Below, piece by piece: positions 1 to 8,602 of a stretch of 10,587 bases of DNA. Every line of letters begins with the position of its first letter. The first letter of the stretch is position 1. The notes under the pieces are model-generated. The model worked only from the letters and a program-made list of their open reading frames with translations. It did not search any database and had not been told where the DNA came from. A program made the translations under genes and the position numbers. The stretch lies in contig NW_003157236.1 in assembly GCF_000003605.2 (NCBI RefSeq), positions 118,155 to 128,741 on the forward strand, in the 5' to 3' direction. The DNA comes from Saccoglossus kowalevskii (Eukaryota > Hemichordata > Enteropneusta > Harrimaniidae).

Positions 1-126
1 CGAGAACAAAACCAGATGTACTCTCTTCTGACATATATTGCAAGATGTAAAACACCAAAAACTGTAGAATGTAAAAGCACATGGGACGGTCCTAAAATCT
101 CTTGAAGTTGTATTTCCCATTCTTGA
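1..126 (-). CDS. INPP5E: INPP5E coding exon 5 (partial, cut by window edge)
   Basis: The acceptor AG is at 128-127 after TTTCTTTCTCATTTT, a strong pyrimidine tract. The first base completes the Thr codon from exon 4. The frame then reads [20 protein letters not shown], followed by [20 protein letters not shown] and S (residues 354-394). It is still open at base 1, where two bases of the next codon remain (CG, so Arg whatever the third base). EWE-h-x-LQE-h-LGP and the RR-x-x-IWFCS ending are typical of INPP5E. The exon continues beyond the window. Confidence 0.93.
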
Positions 127-3100
127 CTAAAATGAGAAAGAAATATGGACACTTATACAGCTTATAACAAGTAATTGCATTACATAGTCCCTATGAGCAT
201 AGACCCTCCAGTAGAGGGTCTATGCTATGAGTTATCAACTTTAAGAATTATAATAGGTTTAAACGCGAGGTCAGAGTATGTCAGAGATATGGCTACAAAC
301 CTCATTCATTAAACAAAACCTCCCCTGTCCTATGACAATTTGTGTTAATCACTCCCTCTATACCCTCCCCTGCCTCAAAAGATTGTTACTCACGTAAATG
401 GAGTAGCTTCCTGCAAACCAAGAACATAGATATCTTGAACTAAATCTGTGGGTAGGAGTAAATCATGTAGATTCCTTGGAAGTAACTGAAACAAACAGAG
501 ATCACAAAAAATTAAGTTTGAAAATGAAGCAGTTCACAGCAAAAACCATGTAATCAAACTAAAATAAAATGTATCTATTATTAATAGTAAATATTTTAAT
601 TTATGCAAAATTATTCAAACATTTTAATCTACGTAAACACATACATAAAAGACGAATTGAAGATTTGCAGGTTTTAAGTGTGAGTGATAAGTTGTCTGAT
701 TACGCCAGTGATGCTACCAGCTTATCTATAATAGTAAATATTTTAATTTATGCAAAATTATTCAAACATTTCAATCTGTAAACACATATATATATTAAAT
801 AAAAGACGAATTGAAGATTTGCAGGTTTTAAGTGTGAGTGATATGTTGTCTGATTACGCCAGTGATGCTACCAGCTTATCTATAATAGTAAATATTCTAA
901 TTTATGCAAAATTATTGAAACATTTCAATCTACGTAAACACATAAATAAAAGACGAATTGAAGATTTGCAGGTTTTAAGTGTGAGTGATAAGTTGTCTGA
1001 TTATGCCAGTGATGCTACCGGCTTATCTATAATAGTAAATATTTTAATTTATGCAAAATTATTCATTTCAATCTGTAAACACATAAATAAAAGACGAATT
1101 GAAGATTTGCAGGTTTTAAGTGTGAGTGATAAGTTGTCTGATTACGTCAGTGATGCTACCGGCTTATCTATAATGGTAAATATTTTAATTTATGCAAAAT
1201 TATTCAAACATTTCAATCTGTAAACACATAAATAAAAGACGAATTGAAGATTTGAAGGTTTTAAGTGTGAGTGATATGTTGTCTGATTATGCCAGTGATG
1301 CTACCGGCTTATCTATAATGGTAAATATTTAAATTTATGCAAAATTATTCAAACATTTCAATCTATGTAAACACATAAATAAAAGACGAATTGAAGATTT
1401 GAAGGTTTTAAGTGTGAGTGATAAGTTGTCTGATTACGCCAGTGATGCTACTGACTTATCTATAATAGTAAATATTTTAATTTATGCAAAAATTATTCAA
1501 ACATTTCAATCTATGTAAACACATAAATAAAAGACGAATTGAAGATTTGAAGGTTTTAAGTGTGAGTGATAAGTTGTCTGATTACGCCAGTGATGCTACC
1601 GGCTTATTCAAGGTATACGCAAGACAAGCACCATTTGTTTACCCAAATTTGTATAAAAAGACTACACATTTCCAGGAGTTTATGGTACTGTAAGTTAAAT
1701 GTTTTTCTGCAAACACTTGGTGTTATGTCAAATGTATACTAGTACATGGAAGATTATCCTGGTTGTTTTTATAACCAGCAACTGCAAACGATGACAAGAT
1801 GTAACACCATACAAGACAGAAACCTGAAAATGTTTTATTAACTAGGTCGTTTTAGGTAGTAAATGCAAACAATAAGCGTTCACAGATAGTTTCAGATATT
1901 GCTGTAATCTTTTTGTGTGCAATGCTGTCTTTGGAAGAATTCTTTGATTTTGGTCTTCCTTCCACAGAACAATTGATGATTTGATTTCCTCTCACAGCCA
2001 TCATTGTTGCAATTGTGAAAAAGTTTTCAGAAAGTCATGAATGTAATTTATACGTTTAGTCAAGTATAGTGGCAATTATGCTTATTTATACTGTAGCTTG
2101 GCCTAAATATTTAGGTTTATGTTCACACACAAAATTGATTAGATCCTCAGGGAAGCCTAAAGTCTGTCTCATTTTCCAATGTCAAACCACCTATTCTCTG
2201 GAGTGGACATCTGGGCATTTTCACCACCTGGCAACCATCATGGTGAAAACAAAGGCCGAAAGCTCTCAGAAAATGATAGTTGTTGAGACAGATTACCCCT
2301 GTATGTGCAACATACGTGTATATAAATTTGGTCTCACAGGATAACCTCAAAGATGAACTTGTGCCATTTTTCTTGACTTTCATTTTTTTTTCACTGGCTC
2401 TTTAACCTGGTTCCACAGCAGCTCGAACAGAGCCCATATAAATACATGGTATAATGGTGCACATCTTAACAATGTAGAGTGTTCTGTGATGTAGCTCCGC
2501 CCCGAGAATAGACATATCTGTAATATTTATATAAGTTCTACTAATAGAACATATATAGTAAGTACTATTACATACATACATACATACACACATATACGTT
2601 ATCAAAACATTTTGTGTACATTACCTTTTCCCCATGCATATTCCATGTAGACACAAATATCTTGACTTGTCTTTCTGGAAAATATTTTTCTAATTCATCT
2701 GTACCTAATAATGATCCGGTATTCTTAACACCTCCAACCAAATAACTCCTACAAAACCACAGTGTATAGTCATTAACAGAGAAATTCAGTTCTGGTATAT
2801 AGATAATACCGATAATGTAGTCATCTATCATTAATCTTTTCACCACCAGTTCTCTCTTTTCATCACAAATTCACAAAATAGCCCTGTTTATAGTCTGCAC
2901 TTTCCTTCAAAAGATAGCGACAAAAATAGCTTAATTTTTTCAATAAAAACTGAAAATTGACTAAAACTTTGTCTGTTGGCTCCAAAATTAGGGTTCATTT
3001 CCAGGAATATTGAAGAATATAAGAAAAAAAGTGCAGACAAATTTAGGCAAGAAAGTCAGGTGGTAAAAAGAGATCATCAGGTTTCCTTTAATTTTACAAG

Positions 3101-5681
3101 GTGGCTGATATAGGTTCAGTGTTTGTGATGCATACTCTGAATCCACAATGTAAGTACCATGGGATCATATAAAATATCAAAGAAATGTGGCTAGCTGTTT
3201 TCAGAAAGTGGAAAATATCACTTTTTCAACCAACACTATTCACCAAAATTTGAAAATTAATTATTGTCACAAAATGAACAAATCTAAGTTACCGGGGTAC
3301 ATACATAACAAATATTTATAAGCATTCAATCAATAGTAGTTATTACCGGAAAAAAGAAGTCAAAAATAACAATTTTACTAAAAAATACTAAAGGAAATGT
3401 GAACTATGAAAGTTAAATTAACAAAATAAACAATTCTTATGTAAGTACTAAGGTACAAACATTTGTATAAAATAGCAATTGTGCTAGGTGTCTTTAAGAG
3501 AAACTCACTAAAAAGCATTCTTTCACTAAAAATGACAAAAATATTCAGTAGAATTAGAGAAATGAAGTTATCATTATGAAAAGAACAATCTAATACCCAA
3601 AGTACCTACATATCAAAGTATCAAAACAAATAGGTTCACCATTTTCAGGTAACAGGTAATTTTGAATTGTGGATACATTGTTGTGCATCAGTAACCCACC
3701 ATGAGTGAAGACAACACCAAGTGAGTACATGTAGTTATTTTTGACCACAAATGGGAGAATAACAGTCAAAGAACAACAAAAAAAAAACATTGACAAGGAC
3801 ATGTATACTATTTATGAATAATCTATGTCTGAATAACTTATGTCAGAACCACATACAGACTCAAAGACATACACACAGACTGACCAAAACATGGACAGAC
3901 AGAACCCAAGTCCTAGTTTATATCCAACATGGATTAATTAGGATTGAGCAATACAATTTCCTCAATGTTCTATTGTCCACAGGTTAGCATAGGGCGAATT
4001 ACTGAAACTGTTTACAAGAAGCTCCATATCCCCTTTTTTTTATTTTTTGGCAGAATATAGTTTGTGACACCTTGTCTTATCATCATAATGTACTTTTTCC
4101 CCATAGAGTCCAATATATTATCTCCATACTCCACACAAATTAATATCAGGTTTTATTTTCGAGTTTTGGTCCATAACAAAATTATTTTTAAATTCGACGT
4201 ATAGCAATATGCAAAGTATGAAAAAATTCCAAAGATAAACAAAGCATGTCATTTTAACTCCATTTTGTACACTGATTTTCTTCAAAATGAGTATAGGGAC
4301 CCCACAATTTCATTCCATTTTCTTCATCGCAAGTTATAACATGAAATATCACATACGTAAAAAATTACACTATTGTTACATTAAATAGCGTTGTACCTTA
4401 AACTAACATGTTGGTAAGCAGTGCTATGGTCAGAATGATTAGAGCTTGAGTTTAACAGTTGAGGGGCAGTTTAAATATCAAGGTCAAAACTCATGAAATG
4501 ACCTTAGCATATAAAAAACTCATCGCAACAAGGCAATTGCCCTTGATGACGCCATCAAAGTTCAAGCCTGTCTGTTAAAACTAGCACCAACAAAATCATT
4601 TTCACGCATCTACTGGAACTGCAGAGGAGAAACAAATATAAACAACTAGATTACTGATATGTGAAAAACTTACTTTTGTTTAAGGATATGTGCATATAGA
4701 GGAGGCAATATACTAGTAGACATAAATGATCTCTCTGAAAACGTATCCGCAGCTCTGTTTAATGGTTCTGATAACGATGCCGAATTAACTCTCTCGGGCT
4801 GCCAGGTGTCATTGAGTGGCAGTGAGTGATCAAGCTCAGGCATTGTACAAGAAAGTGGAATTCTAGGTTTATTATAAGCTATTTCAAATTGACCTTCCTC
4901 ATTTGATGCTTCCATTTGCGAATGATCTGATTCCTCGGATTCTTCACTTTCTGACTCCGTGTCATCAGAATCAGATGCTAGGAAAATACTCTTATGCGGA
5001 ATTTCCTGTACAATTGATTCATCAAGCTCTGCATTCCTGACTGAATTAAGTTCCTCGCTGTCAATTCGTGGCTGTGGCCTCCGAGGTGTTGATGTCGCCA
5101 TAACAAATCCATCTAATGCCGGCATTATAGGAGATGAATTCTCGTTTGGTGTTACCATGACAACTGTTTCAGGTCTTGGTGACACACTGACAGGGGCTGT
5201 GTGGCTATTTGCTTTACCAATGGTAAATGAAATATTAGGTTCAAGTTCATTTGGAATGCTGCTAACATGCTTCTTTGGAGCTGCGACACTCATTTTAGCA
5301 GAATCGTCACTGGACAACTGCTCATAGAATCTTTTTGTTCCCTTCAAGTCATCCTCATCAGAGGAGTGAAGTACATGTAACGTCCTATTTTAAAATAAAA
5401 TATGGTATATACTCAGTCAATAAGTATGCTGTGTAATATATGATGTTTCATGTCAGAAGCAAAAAGAAACTAAATTGGGAACTGCCAATACAATAGGGAA
5501 TCAACTTACAAGCATATAAATTAAGCCGGGCTACAGGTGTATATACTTACTCAAATCGATCAATGGTACTATCGGATGGTTGCCTTGGTCTTAACTGTGG
5601 TCTTTTGGGGGGGACAGCTCCCACGACATCATAGTCATCCTCACTACTCTCATGGCCAGAGTCAAGATAAACCTTGTCCAT
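1..5681 (-). CDS. INPP5E: INPP5E-type phosphatidylinositol polyphosphate 5-phosphatase, N-terminal part (5 exons, 3' end outside window)
   Basis: Coding join on the minus strand: 5681-5551, 5384-4674, 2748-2625, 485-394, 126-1. Every intron is GT-AG and the phases agree (2, 2, 0, 2), giving 394 complete residues. Residues 1-280 are low-complexity: Ser/Asp/Glu near 7-18 and 51-56, a basic Pro-rich stretch near 144-150, and a strongly acidic Ser-rich tract near 181-207. The catalytic domain begins near residue 305, with [19 protein letters not shown] at 304-322, [11 protein letters not shown] at 338-348 and REYIWFCS at 387-394. In the family, the Asn of WNM and the Glu ending LGLQE take part in the Mg2+ site. 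INPP5E removes the 5-phosphate from PI(4,5)P2, PI(3,4,5)P3 and PI(3,5)P2 and acts mainly in the primary cilium. The catalytic start lies near residue 300, as in human INPP5E (about 640 residues). The downstream catalytic motifs and C-terminal CaaX box are not in the window. Other 5-phosphatases such as OCRL or synaptojanin share WN and QE motifs, but MHGEK and the LLGTDEL-FPER lead-in point to INPP5E. Confidence 0.93.
127..393 (-). other. INPP5E intron 4
   Basis: A 267-bp GT-AG intron (GTGAGT donor at 393, TTAG acceptor at 127). Apart from the splice sites, its one clear structure is a perfect hairpin at 196-226. Confidence 0.85.
196..226. repeat. Perfect 13-bp hairpin in INPP5E intron 4
   Basis: AGCATAGACCCTC at 196-208 is the exact reverse complement of GAGGGTCTATGCT at 214-226, with a 5-base loop (CAGTA). 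On the gene's strand the RNA could form the same stem. The flanks look alike (CTATGAG on the left, CTATGAG on the right). It could be the end of a transposon fossil or a self-contained palindrome. I see no matching second end nearby. Confidence 0.8.
394..485 (-). CDS. INPP5E: INPP5E coding exon 4
   Basis: This 92-bp exon is too short to show as a long open frame. The acceptor AG is at 487-486 after a clear pyrimidine tract (CTGTTTGTTTC), and the donor GTGAGT starts at 393. In phase 0 from exon 3 it reads [20 protein letters not shown], then [10 protein letters not shown] (residues 323-352), with two bases of a Thr codon left over. The pattern L-P-x-x-L-x-D-h-L-L-P, then VQD-h-Y-V-h-G-h-QE, is the second catalytic-domain block of INPP5E and contains the metal-binding Glu (residue 348). 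Confidence 0.92.
571..1602. repeat. Seven tandem units of about 147 bp (satellite-like array)
   Basis: Taking the CTTATCTATA word as the unit start, units begin near 571, 721, 875, 1022, 1163, 1308 and 1455 and end at 1602, with lengths of about 150, 154, 147, 141, 145, 147 and 148. Every unit contains AAAGACGAATTGAAGATTTG and TTTTAAGTGTGAGTGATA. Unit 2 carries an extra AT-rich insertion and unit 4 lacks six bases. Units 1-4 read GATTTGCAGG while units 5-7 read GATTTGAAGG, so the array grew in at least two steps. Runs of open frame across it come from the repeat length being near a multiple of three in some units. Bivalve genomes are known to carry units of about 150-170 bp in arrays and in pearl-type (Helitron-like) elements; a link to those is only a guess. 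Confidence 0.95.
2571..2597. repeat. CATA microsatellite
   Basis: About four CATA units run into CACACATATA, 28 bases beyond the exon 3 donor within intron 3. This is simple sequence. Confidence 0.85.
2625..2748 (-). CDS. INPP5E: INPP5E coding exon 3 (start of 5-phosphatase domain)
   Basis: The acceptor AG is at 2750-2749 after TGGTTTTGT and the donor GTAATG starts at 2624. The first base completes a Lys codon begun in exon 2. The exon then encodes [19 protein letters not shown] followed by the FPER and [11 protein letters not shown] motifs (residues 282-322) and ends in phase 0. [11 protein letters not shown] is the first catalytic-domain signature of INPP5E, and its Asn is the family's metal-site residue. 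The open frame runs past both exon edges into the introns, but those extensions show no family resemblance. Confidence 0.92.
2749..4673 (-). other. INPP5E intron 2
   Basis: A 1925-bp GT-AG intron, AT-rich, with no coding sequence I can support. It includes an imperfect inverted repeat (2893-3038), short homopolymer runs near 3777-3787 and 4028-4036, and a pair of inverted AAGGTCA half-sites (4478-4506). The open frame at 3590-3802 on the minus strand is hydrophobic and resembles nothing I recognise. Confidence 0.85.
2893..3038. repeat. Short inverted repeat pair, possible remnant of a small transposon
   Basis: GTCTGCACTTT at 2893-2903 is the exact reverse complement of AAAGTGCAGAC at 3028-3038. 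Similarity weakly extends outward (CCTGTTTATA against CCTAAATTT when inverted). The interval of about 146 bases suits a MITE-like remnant, but I see no target-site duplication. Confidence 0.35.
4674..5384 (-). CDS. INPP5E: INPP5E coding exon 2 (disordered N-terminal region)
   Basis: This 711-bp exon has its acceptor AG at 5386-5385 after a T/A-rich tract and its donor GTAAGT at 4673-4668. Joined to exon 1 it completes a Glu codon and reads [20 protein letters not shown] onward, residues 44-281, with no stop. The composition is rich in Ser, Pro, Asp and Glu, with an acidic run near residues 181-207 ([15 protein letters not shown]) and no recognisable folded domain. This fits the poorly conserved N-terminal half of INPP5E. 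The open frame on the opposite strand (4959-5327) is a shadow of this coding exon. Confidence 0.88.
5385..5550 (-). other. INPP5E intron 1
   Basis: A 166-bp GT-AG intron with a perfect GTAAGT donor and an acceptor after TTTTATTTTAAAATAG. It has no other visible feature. Confidence 0.8.
5551..5681 (-). CDS. INPP5E: INPP5E coding exon 1 (start codon exon)
   Basis: The ATG at 5681-5679 is in a good animal start context (A at -3, G at +4). The exon encodes 43 residues beginning [18 protein letters not shown] and ending in DRF, plus two bases of a split Glu codon. It ends at a perfect GTAAGT donor (5550-5545); reading into the intron meets TAA at once. The peptide is acidic at first and then Pro/Arg-rich ([12 protein letters not shown]), as expected for a disordered N-terminus. 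The same frame stays open upstream of the ATG, so a slightly longer N-terminus through a leader exon is possible. Confidence 0.8.
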
Positions 5682-5840
5682 ATTGAAGTATTCCTCAGAA
5701 CAAACTATCACTGAAACATTTGAACAATATAGTTTGATTGCACAGACAAACAATGTTTGAGATTTTTACGAGAATACTGAAAAATAAGCATGAAGGTAGT
5801 ATGGTGATTGAATGAACTGAAGCAAAGCCTGAGTACATAC

Positions 5841-5930
5841 TTAATTATATTTTCGTAATAAAGAATTTTAAGATATTTGTGTCTGTCATCAGTGTCGGAA
5901 ATTCCTGCCCTTCCGCACACCCGAGACGAT
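5841..5930 (-). other. Possible non-coding leader exon of INPP5E (5' limit not determined)
   Basis: A GTATGT donor follows 5841, and a plausible acceptor (AAATGTTTCAG) ends at 5711, giving a 130-bp leader intron and an exon that resumes at 5710, 29 bases before the ATG. If used, the junction itself makes an in-frame ATG (A from the leader, TG from the exon), adding ten residues before the better-placed ATG at 5681; that new ATG has T at -3 and a weak context. Splice signals alone support this. The 5' limit given is arbitrary and no TATA box is visible. Confidence 0.35.
5845..5889 (-). other. Possible 14-codon upstream ORF in the leader
   Basis: Within the putative leader exon, the ATG at 5889-5887 opens a short frame (MTDTNILKFFITKI) that stops at TAA, 5847-5845, just before the donor. 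If this leader is transcribed, the frame could reduce translation of the main ORF. It depends wholly on the leader exon being real. Confidence 0.2.
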
Positions 5931-5974
5931 TAACTTTCGTATCGGACTGGTTGAATTTCAAACTTCCCTGTCCG

Positions 5975-5987
5975 GTAGTCGGGTAAC
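5975..5987 (+). promoter_or_regulatory. RFX X-box-like site near the presumed INPP5E promoter
   Basis: GTAGTC-G-GGTAAC fits the X-box pattern GTNRCC, 0-3 bases, RGYAAC with one mismatch (T for C at position 5); the right half-site is perfect. It lies about 300 bp upstream of the ATG and just upstream of the candidate leader exon. RFX/DAF-19 factors drive many cilium genes, and INPP5E is ciliary, so the position makes sense. A site with one mismatch can arise by chance. Confidence 0.35.
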
Positions 5988-6921
5988 ATTTGACCACATT
6001 CTTTCGCCGAAATTAAAATAAAAACAAGCTACCATTCTTTATATGTGCTCTAAACATTTTACTAAACAGAAACGTGATCAGCCAAAACAATGAAAATATT
6101 GCATTGCCGTGACTGGCCGACACGACACGTGTAAAAGTGGCACTTCACCGCTAACCTACAACCTGTTAACTTGTGTGTGTGTCTCTCTTTATTTGATATG
6201 CGAGTTTTCACGTATTAAGTTTATTTTGTGGCAATGAGCTACAAAATATACATTACCAGTAGCGTAAAGAACTCAATAAGATCAAAGCCATTAATTAATC
6301 AAAATTTATATACTAACAAAACCAAAACAAATATTTAAGTCACCACAGAAATATTACAGTTCTGTTTATAAACTTAGATAAGATTCTGAATCAGTAAAAT
6401 GAGCATGACCATGACAAACTAAGAAACTTGAGAAATGAAACTTATGTTCAGTATTCACACTCGACAGTAGATATCAAAGTACTTTGGAGACTACTGAAGA
6501 TTGACACAGAACCACCAGCTTGAAAATAAGCCACCCTAACCAGGCGTTAACAGTTCATATATGTTTACCTACCTAAGAAATTCAATTGCTATGTTAGTAC
6601 ATGTATTCCACAGCATATTGCAGCATACCCATTTCAATAATCTATGCCTTATTATACATGTATCTACATACACATACGCATAGTTATCACCATGACAACT
6701 GACAATAGGCACATGTCAAAACAAAGAGTGAACTATTGACCCTGAATCAGCATGGCTGCAATACTTCTACATACATTACATGTATAAAAGTACATGTACA
6801 AAGTCTATGAAATAAAAAACTACTGATAACAAAAATCAAAGAAAACTTAGAAGAAACTCCTGTGTGCTGAGTTCTCTTTGATAAGTAAATGCTTTACACA
6901 ATACTGAGGTATGTATGGGGG
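5988..6921. other. Upstream non-coding stretch
   Basis: No gene or long open frame is supported on either strand. The first 180 bases have more CpG than the introns and contain a palindromic ACACGTGT (6125-6132, E-box core CACGTG). The rest is AT-rich, with several ACATGTA words around 6599-6796. Confidence 0.6.
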
Positions 6922-7380
6922 TCTAAAAACTAACTCTGCGACGCAATTGTGCGACTCGTTGAATGTCGAGTATTGCACTCTGTCGCAGTGTCACTCAGCA
7001 AAGAGCACGATTCCCATGGTCGATCGATGTAACGGTACACAGCATGCCTTATAGAAATGTTTAGTTTTATATGGTTATTTCGCCGACTGCTCGCGAACTA
7101 CGGTAAACAAGTATTTACCGACGACATGCTGCACGGTTCGGTAATCAGAAAGTATTTAACATTGATTTATTAACATATATAACATCCCCCGGAGGGGGTG
7201 AAAGGGGTTACAAAACACATGCACGTTGGTGTTGGCTGCCATATTACGGTGTAACATCAGGGAGCTGGTAACATTAACGCCATCTTGAAGTTGTAAGGCT
7301 TTGTCCGCAACTATGCTCATTAGCATAGGTGGCAGCTTTAAAGCGAGTAGAGCGCGAAGTATGTTTCACACGATGTTATG
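6922..7380 (+). repeat. Left inverted arm
   Basis: Pairs with 8603-9094. Well-matched blocks are the outer 90 bases or so, GCATGCCTTATA (7043-7054), GCACGTTGG (7222-7230), and the inner block from GCCATCTTG (7280) to GCGAAGTA (near 7361). In between, the arms differ by indels; the left arm alone has a C5/G5 hairpin near 7186-7198. Confidence 0.8.
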
Positions 7381-7801
7381 TTTTTTTTTGTCATTAGCAT
7401 AATTTGTTATGACTATATTCATCACTTTGAATTCCCAAATAAAGCGTGTAGCGGGTCAAACTGTTTCTAGACAATCAATATCATTTTATTAAGAATATTA
7501 AGAAAGAAAAAACGTAAAGCTGTGTGAATGGATTAAAACTACTGCAGAAGATAGAAAACTAAAACGGCAGTGTCAACGGATGGGTGCATGCTCTCTGCAT
7601 AAACACGGAAACGATGGCTTTGTTTATTTGGCCGATGTCGATGAGCAACAGATTTCCTGTACTCCCTTTCTCATCTGATCACCGGCCCTCAACAGTCTCA
7701 CGTATCGGTGTCATCATCGGTTAAGTAGTTGAAACTCTTTCGCATTGATGTGAATATTCCAGCCTAAGCGTCCCTTTCGAACCACTCGCGAGGTTGGTCA
7801 T

Positions 7802-7960
7802 AATATGACCTAGACGTGCTTGCAATCTGTTGCGATTCCGATGAAAAATTCTTGAAAAATAAATATAAATTGCGTCAACGAGGGGTGAACGTGAAAGTCC
7901 TGTAATTTTTCATCGGAATCACAACAGGCTACAGGCAAGTCTAAATTAGTAAATATGACC
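7802..7960. repeat. Nested inverted repeat flanked by a 9-bp direct repeat
   Basis: Arms at 7826-7850 and 7904-7928 share the core ATTCCGATGAAAAATT and are complementary except for one internal position and one at the outer edge. Looser pairing continues outward (CTTGC and TAGAC on the left against GCAAG and GTCTA on the right). AATATGACC occurs at 7802-7810 and again at 7952-7960, like a target-site duplication around an insert of about 141 bp. The match between the outer termini is imperfect, so this is a likely but unproven small transposon inside the larger element. Confidence 0.55.
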
Positions 7961-8602
7961 CCGAGTTGCAGATTTGTCTTTGCCTCATCTGTCATTGGCG
8001 TCTTTGCTTTCTTTCTTTTCATCGTAATTGCATTAGTAAGATAGTGTTATTAAAATAGAATATAGACTTAAAAAATAAAACGATTTCTCAGACGAAGTCT
8101 TGACTGATAATAATGCTCATGAATGCTGACAATGGACGTTAGATTAATATGCATTCAAGTTGTTTGCGACAGGAAGCTTGTCACCTGTTCTATCAGAATC
8201 GTCAACAACAGAATATTACCGGTAGTATACATATACATGTTATAAACATTATGCAAATATTAACGAAACGGTAGTAGTGTTAGCGCTTGAGCACTGGTCT
8301 TTCCGAAATTTCGAAAAGCTGGGATGATGAATCAAGGTACAAAGTAACCATTTTATCAATTTTTGTTTACTTTTCATAACTGTTACAAAGTATTTCAATT
8401 CTGGTGGTTAAAATACCAGCTAATCGATCGTAGACCACAAATTTGGAGTCCGTTTATGATATAAACGAAGGCAGACGATTGCAAACAACTGCTGTCATGG
8501 CAAAACGTTGCACATCGTGAATGATTTTTTTTCGCTGCATGCAAATTATTTTCCTTGATGCACTCAACAAAGTTAAAGCAGTCGTACAACATTCATTGCA
8601 GA

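Larger units (their letters stand above)
486..2624 (-). other. INPP5E intron 3
   Basis: A 2139-bp GT-AG intron. It holds the tandem array at 571-1602 and a CATA microsatellite at 2571-2597. From 1603 to about 2570 I see no supported feature. Around 2069-2383 both strands are open for about 230-280 bases, but neither translation resembles a known family and codon use is unremarkable. Confidence 0.85.

Noticed and set aside
569-1693. Plus-strand open frames with repeated RRIEDL and LSDYASDAT-like peptides
   Set aside because: They run through the 147-bp tandem units, break at unit-length changes, and show as many amino-acid-changing as silent differences. They are repeat artefacts and not a protein with internal repeats.
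2069-2383. Overlapping open frames on both strands in intron 3
   Set aside because: No family resemblance in either translation and no in-phase splice sites linking them to INPP5E. They could be decayed transposon sequence but I cannot support it.
3590-3802. Hydrophobic 70-codon minus-strand frame in intron 2
   Set aside because: Exons 2 and 3 join in phase without it, and no motif or splice support is visible.
4959-5327. 122-codon open frame on the plus strand
   Set aside because: It is antisense to INPP5E exon 2 and exists because that exon is stop-free and Ser-rich on the coding strand.
5708-5920. Minus-strand 70-codon frame upstream of exon 1
   Set aside because: It lacks an ATG at its first codon (GTG) and lies across the candidate leader exon and leader intron. 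It is out of frame with the INPP5E start after splicing.
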